DNA of 19,861 nucleotides from Oligosphaeraceae bacterium. Lineage in GTDB: Bacteria > Verrucomicrobiota > Lentisphaeria > Oligosphaerales > Oligosphaeraceae. The DNA lies in contig JAAYYJ010000174.1 in NCBI GenBank assembly GCA_012515455.1, positions 1 to 19,861 of the forward strand, written 5' to 3'. Positions 1 through 6,525 of the stretch are shown here, piece by piece; position 1 is the stretch's first letter; every line of letters begins with the position of its first letter. The position numbers and the translations under genes are program-made. Below the pieces are notes generated by a model. It was given only the letters and a program-made list of their open reading frames with translations. It did no database searches and was not told the origin of the DNA.

Positions 1-1
1 A

Positions 2-78
2 TGGCGGCCCGGGCGGGGCTCGAACCCACGACCTACGGCTTAGAAGGCAGTTGCTCTATCCTGCTGAGCTACCGGGCC
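2..78 (-). tRNA. tRNA-Arg, anticodon TCT
   Basis: Read on the minus strand, this folds as a complete cloverleaf. The 7-bp acceptor stem is GGCCCGG paired with CCGGGCC, followed by discriminator G and an encoded CCA at 2-4. The D arm starts AGCTCAG, and the T loop has the standard TTCGAGC. The anticodon loop is CTTCTAA, giving anticodon TCT, which decodes AGA/AGG as arginine. The gene sits downstream of recD2 on the same strand but has its own promoter-like sequence in the 148-bp gap. The end of its transcript lies outside the window. Confidence 0.96.
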
Positions 79-104
79 GGTATTGATTACTTGCGGTAAC
101 TCAT

Positions 105-134
105 ATACTATGAATCCTTAAGGGTATTTTACAA
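105..134 (-). promoter_or_regulatory. Candidate sigma-70 promoter of tRNA-Arg
   Basis: On the minus strand a TTGTAA box (129-134) lies 18 bp before a TAGTAT box (105-110). The tRNA 5' end is 26 bp further downstream. The stretch is noticeably AT-rich compared with its surroundings. The match is moderate and found by eye only. Confidence 0.35.
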
Positions 135-226
135 GGCCGGACGGCAAGATCGGATAAAATTCAGGTGAAATTTCCCCCCTGCAGGTGCTCTGCATAATCT
201 GCGCCAGGCAGACTACCGGTAGCCCG

Positions 227-2494
227 CTATTTGCCTGTGACCGTGCCGCATAGGCGCTGTGAGAGCAGCGACAGCCGGCGCATGGGGGCGTTGTTTCCGA
301 CCGCGATTTCCAAGGCCTTATGGGAGCCAATCATAATCAGCAGCTTCCGGGCCCTGGTCATGCCGGTGTAGATCAGATTGCGCTGCAGCATCACATAGTG
401 CTGGGTCAGCACCGGCAGGATGATCACGGGAAATTCGCTGCCCTGAGACTTATGCACCGTGACCGCGTACGAGAGCACCAGCTGATCAGTCTCGCTGAGG
501 TCGTAATTGATCTCCGCCTGCTCAAAAATAACCGAGAAGGAATTCTGGTTCAGACAGGAGATGCGTCCCATCTCGCCATTGAAGACACCCTTGTCATAGT
601 TGTTGGCGGTCTGCATCACCCGGTCACCGAGGCGGAAGACCCTGCCGCCGCTGACCAGCTCCGGCTTCTGGCCGCCCTGGCTGGGATTGAGCGCCTCCTG
701 CAGCCGGCTGTTCAGAGCCTGGATGCCGCAGACACCCTTATGCATCGGCGACAGCACCTGGATTTCAGTCATCGGGTCGAAACCGAAGGCCTTGGGGACG
801 CGCTCCACCACCATCCTGGTCAGCCAGTCTGCAGCCTTGTCCGGATCATCCTGCTCCAGCCAGTAGAAATCCGCGCGGCTGCCAGCCGGTGCCGGGCGCA
901 AGTCCGGCATCCGGCCCTGGTTAACTGCGTGGGCATTGACGATGATGCGGCTGTCGCCCGACTGGCGGTAGATTTCGGTCAGGAAGGTCACGGGAATTTG
1001 CCGGCAGTTGACCAGGTCGTGCAGCACGGCCCCCGGTCCCACTGAGGGCAGTTGGTCCTTGTCGCCGACCAGGACCACGCGGGTTCCAGGTGCAATGGCC
1101 CGGAATAAGCTGGCCCCCAGGGTGATGTCCAGCATGGAAATTTCATCGATGACCAGGATATCACAGGGCAGCTGGTGTTCCGGGCCATAGTAGAAGGACT
1201 TGCTTTCGACTTCCCATTTCAACAGCCGGTGGATGGTCGCAGCCTCCATCCCGGTAGCTTCGGACAGGCGTTTGGCGGCTCGACCGGTCGGTGCCGCCAG
1301 GCTGATTTTCCAGCGCAGCACTTTGGCTGCCGCCACCATGGCCGCGACCACGGTGGTCTTGCCCACCCCGGGACCGCCGGTGACGATGCTGCAGGGGCAC
1401 TGCAGAGCCCAGGCGACCGCCTGGCGCTGCTTTTCGTTCAGGCGGGCGAATTCGTGCATCCAGGACTGATCCCGGGGCAGCTGCGTGTTGGGCGCTTGTT
1501 GCAGGAGCAGCTTCAGTGCCTCGGCCAATTCCAGTTCGGCGATTTTGAGCCGGCGCAGATAGATGAAGCGGGATGGCATCTCCGGCCCGGTAACATCCTG
1601 AGCCAGGACCTTGTTTTCCTGCAGGGCGGTCTGCAGGCCGGCCTGCGCCTCCGGTCGTTCGACGCCCAGGGTTTTAGCCGCTTCGGCTTCGAGCAGCAGG
1701 GCCGGGAAGCAGACATTTCCCCGGCTGGCCAGTTCTTCCAGGGTGTATACCACTCCGGCGCAGAGACGCAGCGGGTGATTGGCCTCGATGCCCAGCTGGC
1801 GGGCAATGCGGTCGGCGGTCAGGAAGCCGATGCCGTCGATGTCGGCGGCCAGACGGTAGGGGTTCTGGCGTACGATTTCCGGGGCACCGACGGCGCTGTA
1901 TTTATTGATGATGCGCTGGCAGTACGCGGTTGAGATTCCCAGTCCCTGCAGGAAGATCATGGTCTCCCGGTTGCTGCTGTTTTCCTTCCAGGCTTTGCGG
2001 ATATCGGCCAGGCGTTTCCGCCCGATTCCCGGCACCTCATGCAGCCGTTCGGAAAAATTGTCCAGGATATGCAGTGTATCCTGTCCGAAGGTCTGGACAA
2101 TGCGTTCGGCATACGTCTCGCCGATGCCGGGCAGGATGCCCGAGGCGAGGAATTTCCTGATTCCGGCCGCGGTGGAGGGCAGCACTGCCCGGAACGATTC
2201 GACCTTGAATTGGCGTCCGTGTTCGCGGTGCAGCTCCCAGCATCCCTCGGCTTCGATTTCCTGTCCTTCCTGCAGGCCATGCAGCAGTCCGACCAAGGTG
2301 ATTTCAGCGTGGTCGGGGCTGCTGCTGCGCAGTCTCACCACGGCATAAGAATTCTCGGGATTGCTGTAGACGATGCGCAGGACCTCGCCGTGCACGCGCG
2401 CATCGATGGGCAGGTTGCGCGTGCTTTCCCGGATTTCCTCTGGCTCGGCTGCGGCCTCGAGAAAGAAATCTTGGTAGTGGTTTTGGTCAGGCAC
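227..2494 (-). CDS. recD2: RecD2-type ATP-dependent DNA helicase (SF1B)
   Basis: RecD2 is a 5'-3' DNA helicase found in bacteria that often lack RecBC partners; it works in DNA repair and replication-fork maintenance. In 755-residue numbering, an N-terminal OB-like region is followed by helix-hairpin-helix repeats at about 110-171, with GIGE and GIGRK turns. The Walker A motif GGPGVGKTT is at 373-381. Walker B, with VIDEISMLD, lies near 445-456. The C-terminal helicase motifs VHKSQGSEF (680-688) and YTGMTRAR (709-716) follow. The length is normal for the family. The frame is open to an ATG at 2626, but that start would overlap the upstream gene by 124 bp. I therefore chose the GTG at 2494, just after that gene's stop. 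No good ribosome site is visible there, and a GTG at 2392 is also possible. It is probably co-transcribed with the glycosidase-like gene 8 bp upstream. Confidence 0.93.
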   Translation of the reverse strand: MPDQNHYQDFFLEAAAEPEEIRESTRNLPIDARVHGEVLRIVYSNPENSYAVVRLRSSSPDHAEITLVGLLHGLQEGQEIEAEGCWELHREHGRQFKVESFRAVLPSTAAGIRKFLASGILPGIGETYAERIVQTFGQDTLHILDNFSERLHEVPGIGRKRLADIRKAWKENSSNRETMIFLQGLGISTAYCQRIINKYSAVGAPEIVRQNPYRLAADIDGIGFLTADRIARQLGIEANHPLRLCAGVVYTLEELASRGNVCFPALLLEAEAAKTLGVERPEAQAGLQTALQENKVLAQDVTGPEMPSRFIYLRRLKIAELELAEALKLLLQQAPNTQLPRDQSWMHEFARLNEKQRQAVAWALQCPCSIVTGGPGVGKTTVVAAMVAAAKVLRWKISLAAPTGRAAKRLSEATGMEAATIHRLLKWEVESKSFYYGPEHQLPCDILVIDEISMLDITLGASLFRAIAPGTRVVLVGDKDQLPSVGPGAVLHDLVNCRQIPVTFLTEIYRQSGDSRIIVNAHAVNQGRMPDLRPAPAGSRADFYWLEQDDPDKAADWLTRMVVERVPKAFGFDPMTEIQVLSPMHKGVCGIQALNSRLQEALNPSQGGQKPELVSGGRVFRLGDRVMQTANNYDKGVFNGEMGRISCLNQNSFSVIFEQAEINYDLSETDQLVLSYAVTVHKSQGSEFPVIILPVLTQHYVMLQRNLIYTGMTRARKLLIMIGSHKALEIAVGNNAPMRRLSLLSQRLCGTVTGK

Positions 2495-2502
2495 GGTGTG
2501 AG

Positions 2503-4665
2503 TTATTCCCAGGGCGGTGCGGCGGGGGGGGCCTGGCGGCGGGGGGCTTTTTTCTTCTGCCGGAGCTGCTGTTCGAAAGCCGGGAGGTTCCGGTCGCGGG
2601 TCTCCTGCAGGAGCTGCAGTTTCCACCGCAGGTGTTCGGGATCAGTCATGTATTCCATGCTCGGTTCCCAGCCCAGGCGGGAGTCCTCAGTGACCAGCGG
2701 CAGGGCGGCCTCGACATTCGCTTTCTCTTCTGCCAGGATGGCGCGCATCTGCGCCAGCGCGGTATGTTTTTCGGTCCATCCGGACTGGGGGTCCAGCAGG
2801 ATTTGATTGCCGAGATACCAGCGTTTGACATTGATGGTGGTCTGGATGCAGCAGCAGATGAAATTCCCCAGCCGCACGATGCTGTCCGCCTCTTCCCGGC
2901 TGACTGCCGGAGAGTGCTGCCGGGCCTGCAGCAGCAGAGCGCTGCCCTGACGCATCTTCCCGGCCATGCTCTGCAGCAGGGCAATTTCTCCTGGGACGAT
3001 GGCGGAATTGTGGGGAAAATACGGCGTATTTATGATGCGGGCGCCGAAATGCGCATACGGCACATCCGGGACCTTGTGGTCCTCATTGAGGAAAAGCAGG
3101 GGATAGGTCGGGCCGATGCGGAAAGGCCCGTATTGGTCCTCGTTGGTGGGTACATAATCGGTGGCGGCTGCGCTCCAGAGTGCCCAACCGGCAATGGCCG
3201 GTGCGGCGCCGCGCCGACCGAACAGGCATTCAGCCACCTGTTGCAGATGTTCGGTGAATGGCCGGGCGTTGCTCCAGTATTCCTCTTTGCTGAGGATGCT
3301 GACAAAGGACGGCCACCAGCCGTAGTGGTGTGACTCCATCAATCCGCTCAGTCCCCAGTCGCGCCGGGCGGCCAGCAGCGCCTCCCAGCGTTTTTTCCAT
3401 TGGAACGGGATGGGCTGGTAGGGTATGACCCCGATATCCCAGGACAGCCCGCCGGTATTGGCCATGGCGTACAGCGGGATGCCCCGCTCTTTTGCGGTTT
3501 GGGCCTCGGTGCGGAAGTACTGCCCCGGCCCGGCAAACGAAACGGTGTAGTCGACGCAGCGGGTGGGGATGCCGCCTTTCTCGATATTTTCGAACATCTC
3601 GAAGGTGACCTGGAGGGAGATATCACGGGGGAGGCTGCGGATCAGTGCCAGGCGGTCTTCGGTCGGGGCCCAGCCCCAGTTGTAGGTCCAGAAGACGACA
3701 TCCAGGGCGGGGTTGTATTTGCGCATAATGCCCTTGACCAGGTCCAGCCACTGCGGATAATCGCGGCAGGGCCACCAGCCAGGGAAGGGGCGCGGGTCAT
3801 TCTCCTGCCCGGGCGGAACCGGGTCCAGGCGCAAGCGGCCTTTGCTGCGCTCGTCGTGGGAGGGGAATTCGCAGGATTCACCAACGAAGACCACTCCTTT
3901 GACTCCCGGGCAAGCCCGGATCAGGCGACCATAGGTGTGCTCATAGAATTGTACTGCGTCGGCATCCTCGGGGTGGCGGCGGCTCTTGATGTAGCTGTAG
4001 AAATAGACATCCAGTCCGAAGGCCGCGGCACGGTCAATAGTGTGGTTGAAATCCAGGAAGCCGGTGGTGGTGATATTGACATCTTTGACGAAAATCAGGA
4101 TAGCGTCCATCCCGGCGTGGGCGATGGCGTTCAGGTGCTGGTCTGGAAATTGGTCGATGCCCCAGCCGGAATGGACCATCCGGGGCGAAAACAGGGGTGC
4201 GCGGGTGACTTTCTGCGGACTGAGGAATGGCGCCTGGCGGAGATTCAGCAGGTCCTCGAGGTGATAACAGGCCTGGGCTGCGCCGCGCTCATCCGCGCCG
4301 CAGAGCAGTACGCAGTTCTGGGTTGCCGACAGAGTGAAGCTGCGGGGAGCGGTCAGCGCCGCGCCCGGTTCAGGCAGCTCCGCTGGGGTGGCAATGACAA
4401 TGGCCGGATGCCCTGCGCTGCCGCACCGGCGGGCGCTGCGTTTCAGCAGCAGTGCGAGGCCCAGGCTGACGGCAAAATAGTCCTGCAGGTCCTGAGCCAC
4501 CCGGAACAGGTACTCGCTGGCAGTCAGCGGGATCAGAATCTGCCATTTTTCGCTGATGCGGATTTCCTGTCCCCGCCGCCGGTTCCGGGCCGGGTTGAGG
4601 CGGTTGCGATGCACCCGATGCAGCTGTTTCCGGAACTCATAATTGGATTCGCATTTCTGAGCCAT
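2503..4665 (-). CDS. Glycoside-hydrolase-like protein with GH20b-type N-terminal fold (exact family unknown)
   Basis: This 720-residue protein has the layout of large glycosidases such as GH20, GH67 and related families. Residues about 40-145 look like a GH20b zincin-like domain, including the GADERGAAQACYHLEDLL stretch typical of its last helix. Residues about 155-455 look like a TIM barrel rich in Trp, Tyr and His. Acidic candidates for catalysis sit in VGESCEFPS (E263) and GLMESHHYGWW (E444), but neither role is proven. The tail (about 550-700) is mainly helical and contains LGWEPSMEY. I see no signal peptide, so it may act in the cytoplasm on imported sugars. The start at 4665 is chosen because an AAGGA site lies 6 bp upstream; ATGs at 4683 and 4767 are alternatives. 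The substrate cannot be named from sequence. The gene precedes recD2 by 8 bp, an unusual pairing. Confidence 0.75.
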   Translation of the reverse strand: MAQKCESNYEFRKQLHRVHRNRLNPARNRRRGQEIRISEKWQILIPLTASEYLFRVAQDLQDYFAVSLGLALLLKRSARRCGSAGHPAIVIATPAELPEPGAALTAPRSFTLSATQNCVLLCGADERGAAQACYHLEDLLNLRQAPFLSPQKVTRAPLFSPRMVHSGWGIDQFPDQHLNAIAHAGMDAILIFVKDVNITTTGFLDFNHTIDRAAAFGLDVYFYSYIKSRRHPEDADAVQFYEHTYGRLIRACPGVKGVVFVGESCEFPSHDERSKGRLRLDPVPPGQENDPRPFPGWWPCRDYPQWLDLVKGIMRKYNPALDVVFWTYNWGWAPTEDRLALIRSLPRDISLQVTFEMFENIEKGGIPTRCVDYTVSFAGPGQYFRTEAQTAKERGIPLYAMANTGGLSWDIGVIPYQPIPFQWKKRWEALLAARRDWGLSGLMESHHYGWWPSFVSILSKEEYWSNARPFTEHLQQVAECLFGRRGAAPAIAGWALWSAAATDYVPTNEDQYGPFRIGPTYPLLFLNEDHKVPDVPYAHFGARIINTPYFPHNSAIVPGEIALLQSMAGKMRQGSALLLQARQHSPAVSREEADSIVRLGNFICCCIQTTINVKRWYLGNQILLDPQSGWTEKHTALAQMRAILAEEKANVEAALPLVTEDSRLGWEPSMEYMTDPEHLRWKLQLLQETRDRNLPAFEQQLRQKKKAPRRQAPPAAPPWE

Positions 4666-4693
4666 CTGATATCCTTGTGCCATAGTGGTCCAT
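4637..4693 (-). other. Possible 18-codon leader ORF overlapping the glycosidase start
   Basis: An ATG at 4693-4691 lies 6 bp after a good AGGTGA ribosome site and opens an 18-codon frame ending in TGA at 4637-4639. It is out of frame with the glycosidase-like gene and overlaps its first codons. It could be a translational coupler, or the site could be fortuitous. There is no conservation evidence. Confidence 0.2.
4672..4676 (-). promoter_or_regulatory. Ribosome binding site that sets the glycosidase start
   Basis: AAGGA on the minus strand lies 6 bp before the ATG at 4665. The longer in-frame ATG options at 4683 and 4767 lack a properly spaced site, so this motif favours the 720-residue product. 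Confidence 0.5.
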
Positions 4694-4726
4694 AAAATGT
4701 CACCTGCCGGGCTGAGCACACGGCTT

Positions 4727-4754
4727 AATGTATTGGCCCTTTCCCGTTTCACAA
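4727..4754 (-). promoter_or_regulatory. Candidate promoter for the glycosidase-recD2 unit
   Basis: On the minus strand TTGTGA (4749-4754) is followed after 16 bp by TACATT (4727-4732). It lies between the terminator of the tRNA-Met unit and the glycosidase start, where a new transcript must begin. The match is moderate and judged by eye. Confidence 0.3.
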
Positions 4755-4835
4755 CTGTTCGCAACAAGAATTCTGCCGCTCACCGCCAAGGCAGGCGCAG
4801 CGTCGTGGCGGCACTCCGGCAGCGGTGCCGCTGAC

Positions 4836-4879
4836 ACAAAAACAAAACAGCCGCCTAAATCTGGTGATTTAAGCGGCTG
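4836..4879 (-). terminator. Rho-independent terminator after tRNA-Met
   Basis: In the minus-strand transcript, CAGCCGCTTAAATC and GATTTAGGCGGCTG form a 14-position stem with one G-T type wobble and a four-base loop. A T-rich tract, TTTTGTTTTTG, follows. It starts 5 bp after the tRNA-Met CCA end and separates that unit from the glycosidase-recD2 unit. Confidence 0.88.
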
Positions 4880-4884
4880 GAAAA

Positions 4885-4960
4885 TGGTACCGGGCATCGG
4901 ACTCGAACCAATGACACGTGGATTATGATTCCACTGCTCTACCGACTGAGCTAGCCCGGC
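4885..4960 (-). tRNA. tRNA-Met, anticodon CAT (probably elongator)
   Basis: On the minus strand this is a complete 76-nt cloverleaf with an encoded CCA. The acceptor stem GCCGGGC pairs with GCCCGGT, including a G1-U72 wobble, and the discriminator is A. The anticodon stem is GTGGA/TCCAC with loop ATCATAA, so the anticodon is CAT. The stem lacks the GGG/CCC pairs of initiator tRNA, and there is no 1-72 mismatch, so it is not the initiator. An isoleucine tRNA with lysidine-modified CAT cannot be fully excluded. A strong terminator follows directly. Confidence 0.93.
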
Positions 4961-4975
4961 GAAGAAATCTCTAAT

Positions 4976-5003
4976 AATTTAAATGCCAATTCCGACTTTG
5001 CAA
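4976..5003 (-). promoter_or_regulatory. Candidate promoter of tRNA-Met
   Basis: On the minus strand TTGCAA (4998-5003) lies 16 bp before TAAATT (4976-4981), with the tRNA 5' end 15 bp downstream. The local AT-richness fits a promoter. It was judged by eye only. Confidence 0.35.
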
Positions 5004-5137
5004 GTTCAGAACTGTAATTACCGCGAAAAATGACTCAGGAAGCAGCAGGCAGCAGACAGAAATCGTTAATCTGAGAAATCTTATGCTGAGCACTTGGTTG
5101 CTTCCAGGCTGTCGTATGTAGCGCAGGCTTGAATTAG

Positions 5138-5198
5138 CACCTGCCGCTCCGGCACCATGCCGCTCCGGCGCCTGCCGCTCTGGCACCTGCCGCTCTGG
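5138..5198. repeat. Short tandem repeat, four copies of a 15-bp unit
   Basis: The unit CACCTGCCGCTCCGG occurs four times in a row with small changes: C/T at one inner position and CGCC for CACC in copy three. Copy two carries one extra A, making it 16 bp. The insertion breaks any reading frame across the array, which argues against a translated repeat. Confidence 0.75.
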
Positions 5199-5700
5199 CG
5201 ACGGCACCCCCGCGCCCTGGAGCACTGCCGGGTGCTTGGCCAACCCAACCACTATGGCCAAGCTCTTTGTCCAGCACCAATCTTCGAGCATGAACCATTT
5301 TGCGGGAGTGATGGCAATGCTGCCATCGTCTGCTTCCGCCCCCCCTCGCGCGCGCGTCCAAATAGGGCTGGAGGCCCCCCAATCGGTGGGGTGGGCCCAC
5401 CGCTAGAATCAAGGGCGCGGGGCAAAAATTAGTGCTTTGGGCAATTTTTTCAAGGCACAGGTCAGCAATTGCATACAAATACCTTGTTCCCGGACAACTG
5501 CTTCCCAGTAAAGGACAAAGAATCCCCGCCGCGGGAGCTGGCGCGATCGGGTCAGAGCCTGCATTTCAGCTGAGTATACTCGCCTGCAGGTGGCAGCTGC
5601 TATCTCTGCTGCCGGCGCAAACCAAGTCATGCCGAGGTCAAGCTAAAATGGCGCCTCTACAGCGACAATCTAGCACCAATCGGCGCAGATTAACCAGTAA

Positions 5701-6486
5701 TCAGGATTTCGGGGGCAGTGGTGCTGGGCCGGCATCCCGGTCCCGGCCCAGCAGTCGCAGCAGTCCGTCGAGGATGCTGGCGGGGTGGGGCGGGCAGCCT
5801 GGTATATAGAGGTCTGGTTTGATGATTTCCTCCATTCCGCCGCAGCATTCGCTGCTGTCGCGGTAGATTCCGCCGGAGATGGCGCAGGCGCCGCAGGCGA
5901 TGACCCATTTTGGCCGGGGCATGGCCGCGTAGGTTTTCTGCAGTCCGATGAGCATATTGCGGGACACCGGCCCGGTTATCAGCAGGCAGTCGGCGTGCCG
6001 CGGCGAAGCGGTGACTGAGATGCCGAAGCGGGACAAATCCCAGGCCAGGGTGTTCAAGACGTTGAAATCCAGCTCGCAGGCCGCGCAGCCCCCGGCCGAG
6101 ACTTGGCGGATGCTCAAGGACCGCCGGCAGAGTTTCTGCAGTGCCGCCGGCGGAACGGAGTCCTGCTGCGGGTCAAGCAGACCCTGCCGGCTGAAGGCCG
6201 ACAGGCGGTACTCCGCCGGGTCGAAGCGGATGGCCTCGCCGGGGCAAACGGCGGCGCATTCGCCGCAGAACAAGCATCTGCCGGTATCAATCCGGGCCGG
6301 CCGCCCTTCGCTTGGGACAATTGCAGCACTGGGGCAGACCTCCAGGCAGGCCCGGCAGCCCTGGCGGCATTGAGACGCAGCGAGAGCCGGCCGCCCTTGG
6401 AATTTCTCCGGGAGATTAGGTGGCGCGGGCGGGAATTTCCCGGTCCGGTATCCTTGTTTCAGGCGTGCTTTCAGGACAGTAAACAT
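5701..6486 (-). CDS. hyfI: Fused ferredoxin (HyfH-type) and NuoB-like small subunit (HyfI-type) of an Ehr/Hyf complex
   Basis: This 261-residue protein should carry electrons along the cytoplasmic arm of the complex. Residues 40-81 form a two-cluster ferredoxin. Cluster one uses C40, C44, C47 and C51; its first gap is three residues (CRQGC) rather than two. Cluster two uses C71, C74, C77 and C81. Residues about 125-245 match the NuoB/HyfI small subunit. The proximal [4Fe-4S] ligands are all present: GGCAACE (C134, C137), GACAISGG (C201) and GCPPHP (C231). In E. coli these two domains are separate proteins, HyfH and HyfI. The start is backed by AGGTG 5 bp upstream. It is the last gene of the operon, 39 bp after hyfG. 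The intact cluster chain suggests the complex still transfers electrons although its large subunit lacks Ni-Fe ligands. Confidence 0.9.
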   Translation of the reverse strand: MFTVLKARLKQGYRTGKFPPAPPNLPEKFQGRPALAASQCRQGCRACLEVCPSAAIVPSEGRPARIDTGRCLFCGECAAVCPGEAIRFDPAEYRLSAFSRQGLLDPQQDSVPPAALQKLCRRSLSIRQVSAGGCAACELDFNVLNTLAWDLSRFGISVTASPRHADCLLITGPVSRNMLIGLQKTYAAMPRPKWVIACGACAISGGIYRDSSECCGGMEEIIKPDLYIPGCPPHPASILDGLLRLLGRDRDAGPAPLPPKS

Positions 6487-6525
6487 ATTATCACCTGGCG
6501 GAGGTAGGTTCTGGGTCTGTTCTGG

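Larger units (their letters stand above)
4961..5700. other. 740-bp region with no supported gene
   Basis: This lies between the end of the Ehr-type operon and tRNA-Met. It holds the tRNA promoter near its left end, a 15-bp tandem repeat at 5138-5198 and a GC-rich patch at 5335-5405 that includes a GGTGGGCCCACC palindrome. The palindrome GAGTATACTC is at 5572-5581. Short open frames exist on both strands, but they are low-complexity, lack ribosome sites and resemble no family I know. I see no convincing intrinsic terminator for the operon that ends at 5701. Confidence 0.6.

Noticed and set aside
213..222. CTACCGGTAG palindrome just after the recD2 stop as a terminator
   Set aside because: It has no loop and no following T run on the minus strand.
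320..1045. 241-codon plus-strand frame opposite recD2
   Set aside because: It lies opposite conserved helicase motifs and has no independent support.
3400..4695. Long plus-strand frame antisense to the glycosidase gene
   Set aside because: It is a by-product of GC-rich codon bias on the opposite strand. It has no family resemblance and lies opposite a well-supported gene.
5134..5630. Small frames on both strands in the gap between the Ehr-type operon and tRNA-Met
   Set aside because: They are repeat-derived or low-complexity and lack ribosome sites. The tandem array has a frame-breaking extra base.
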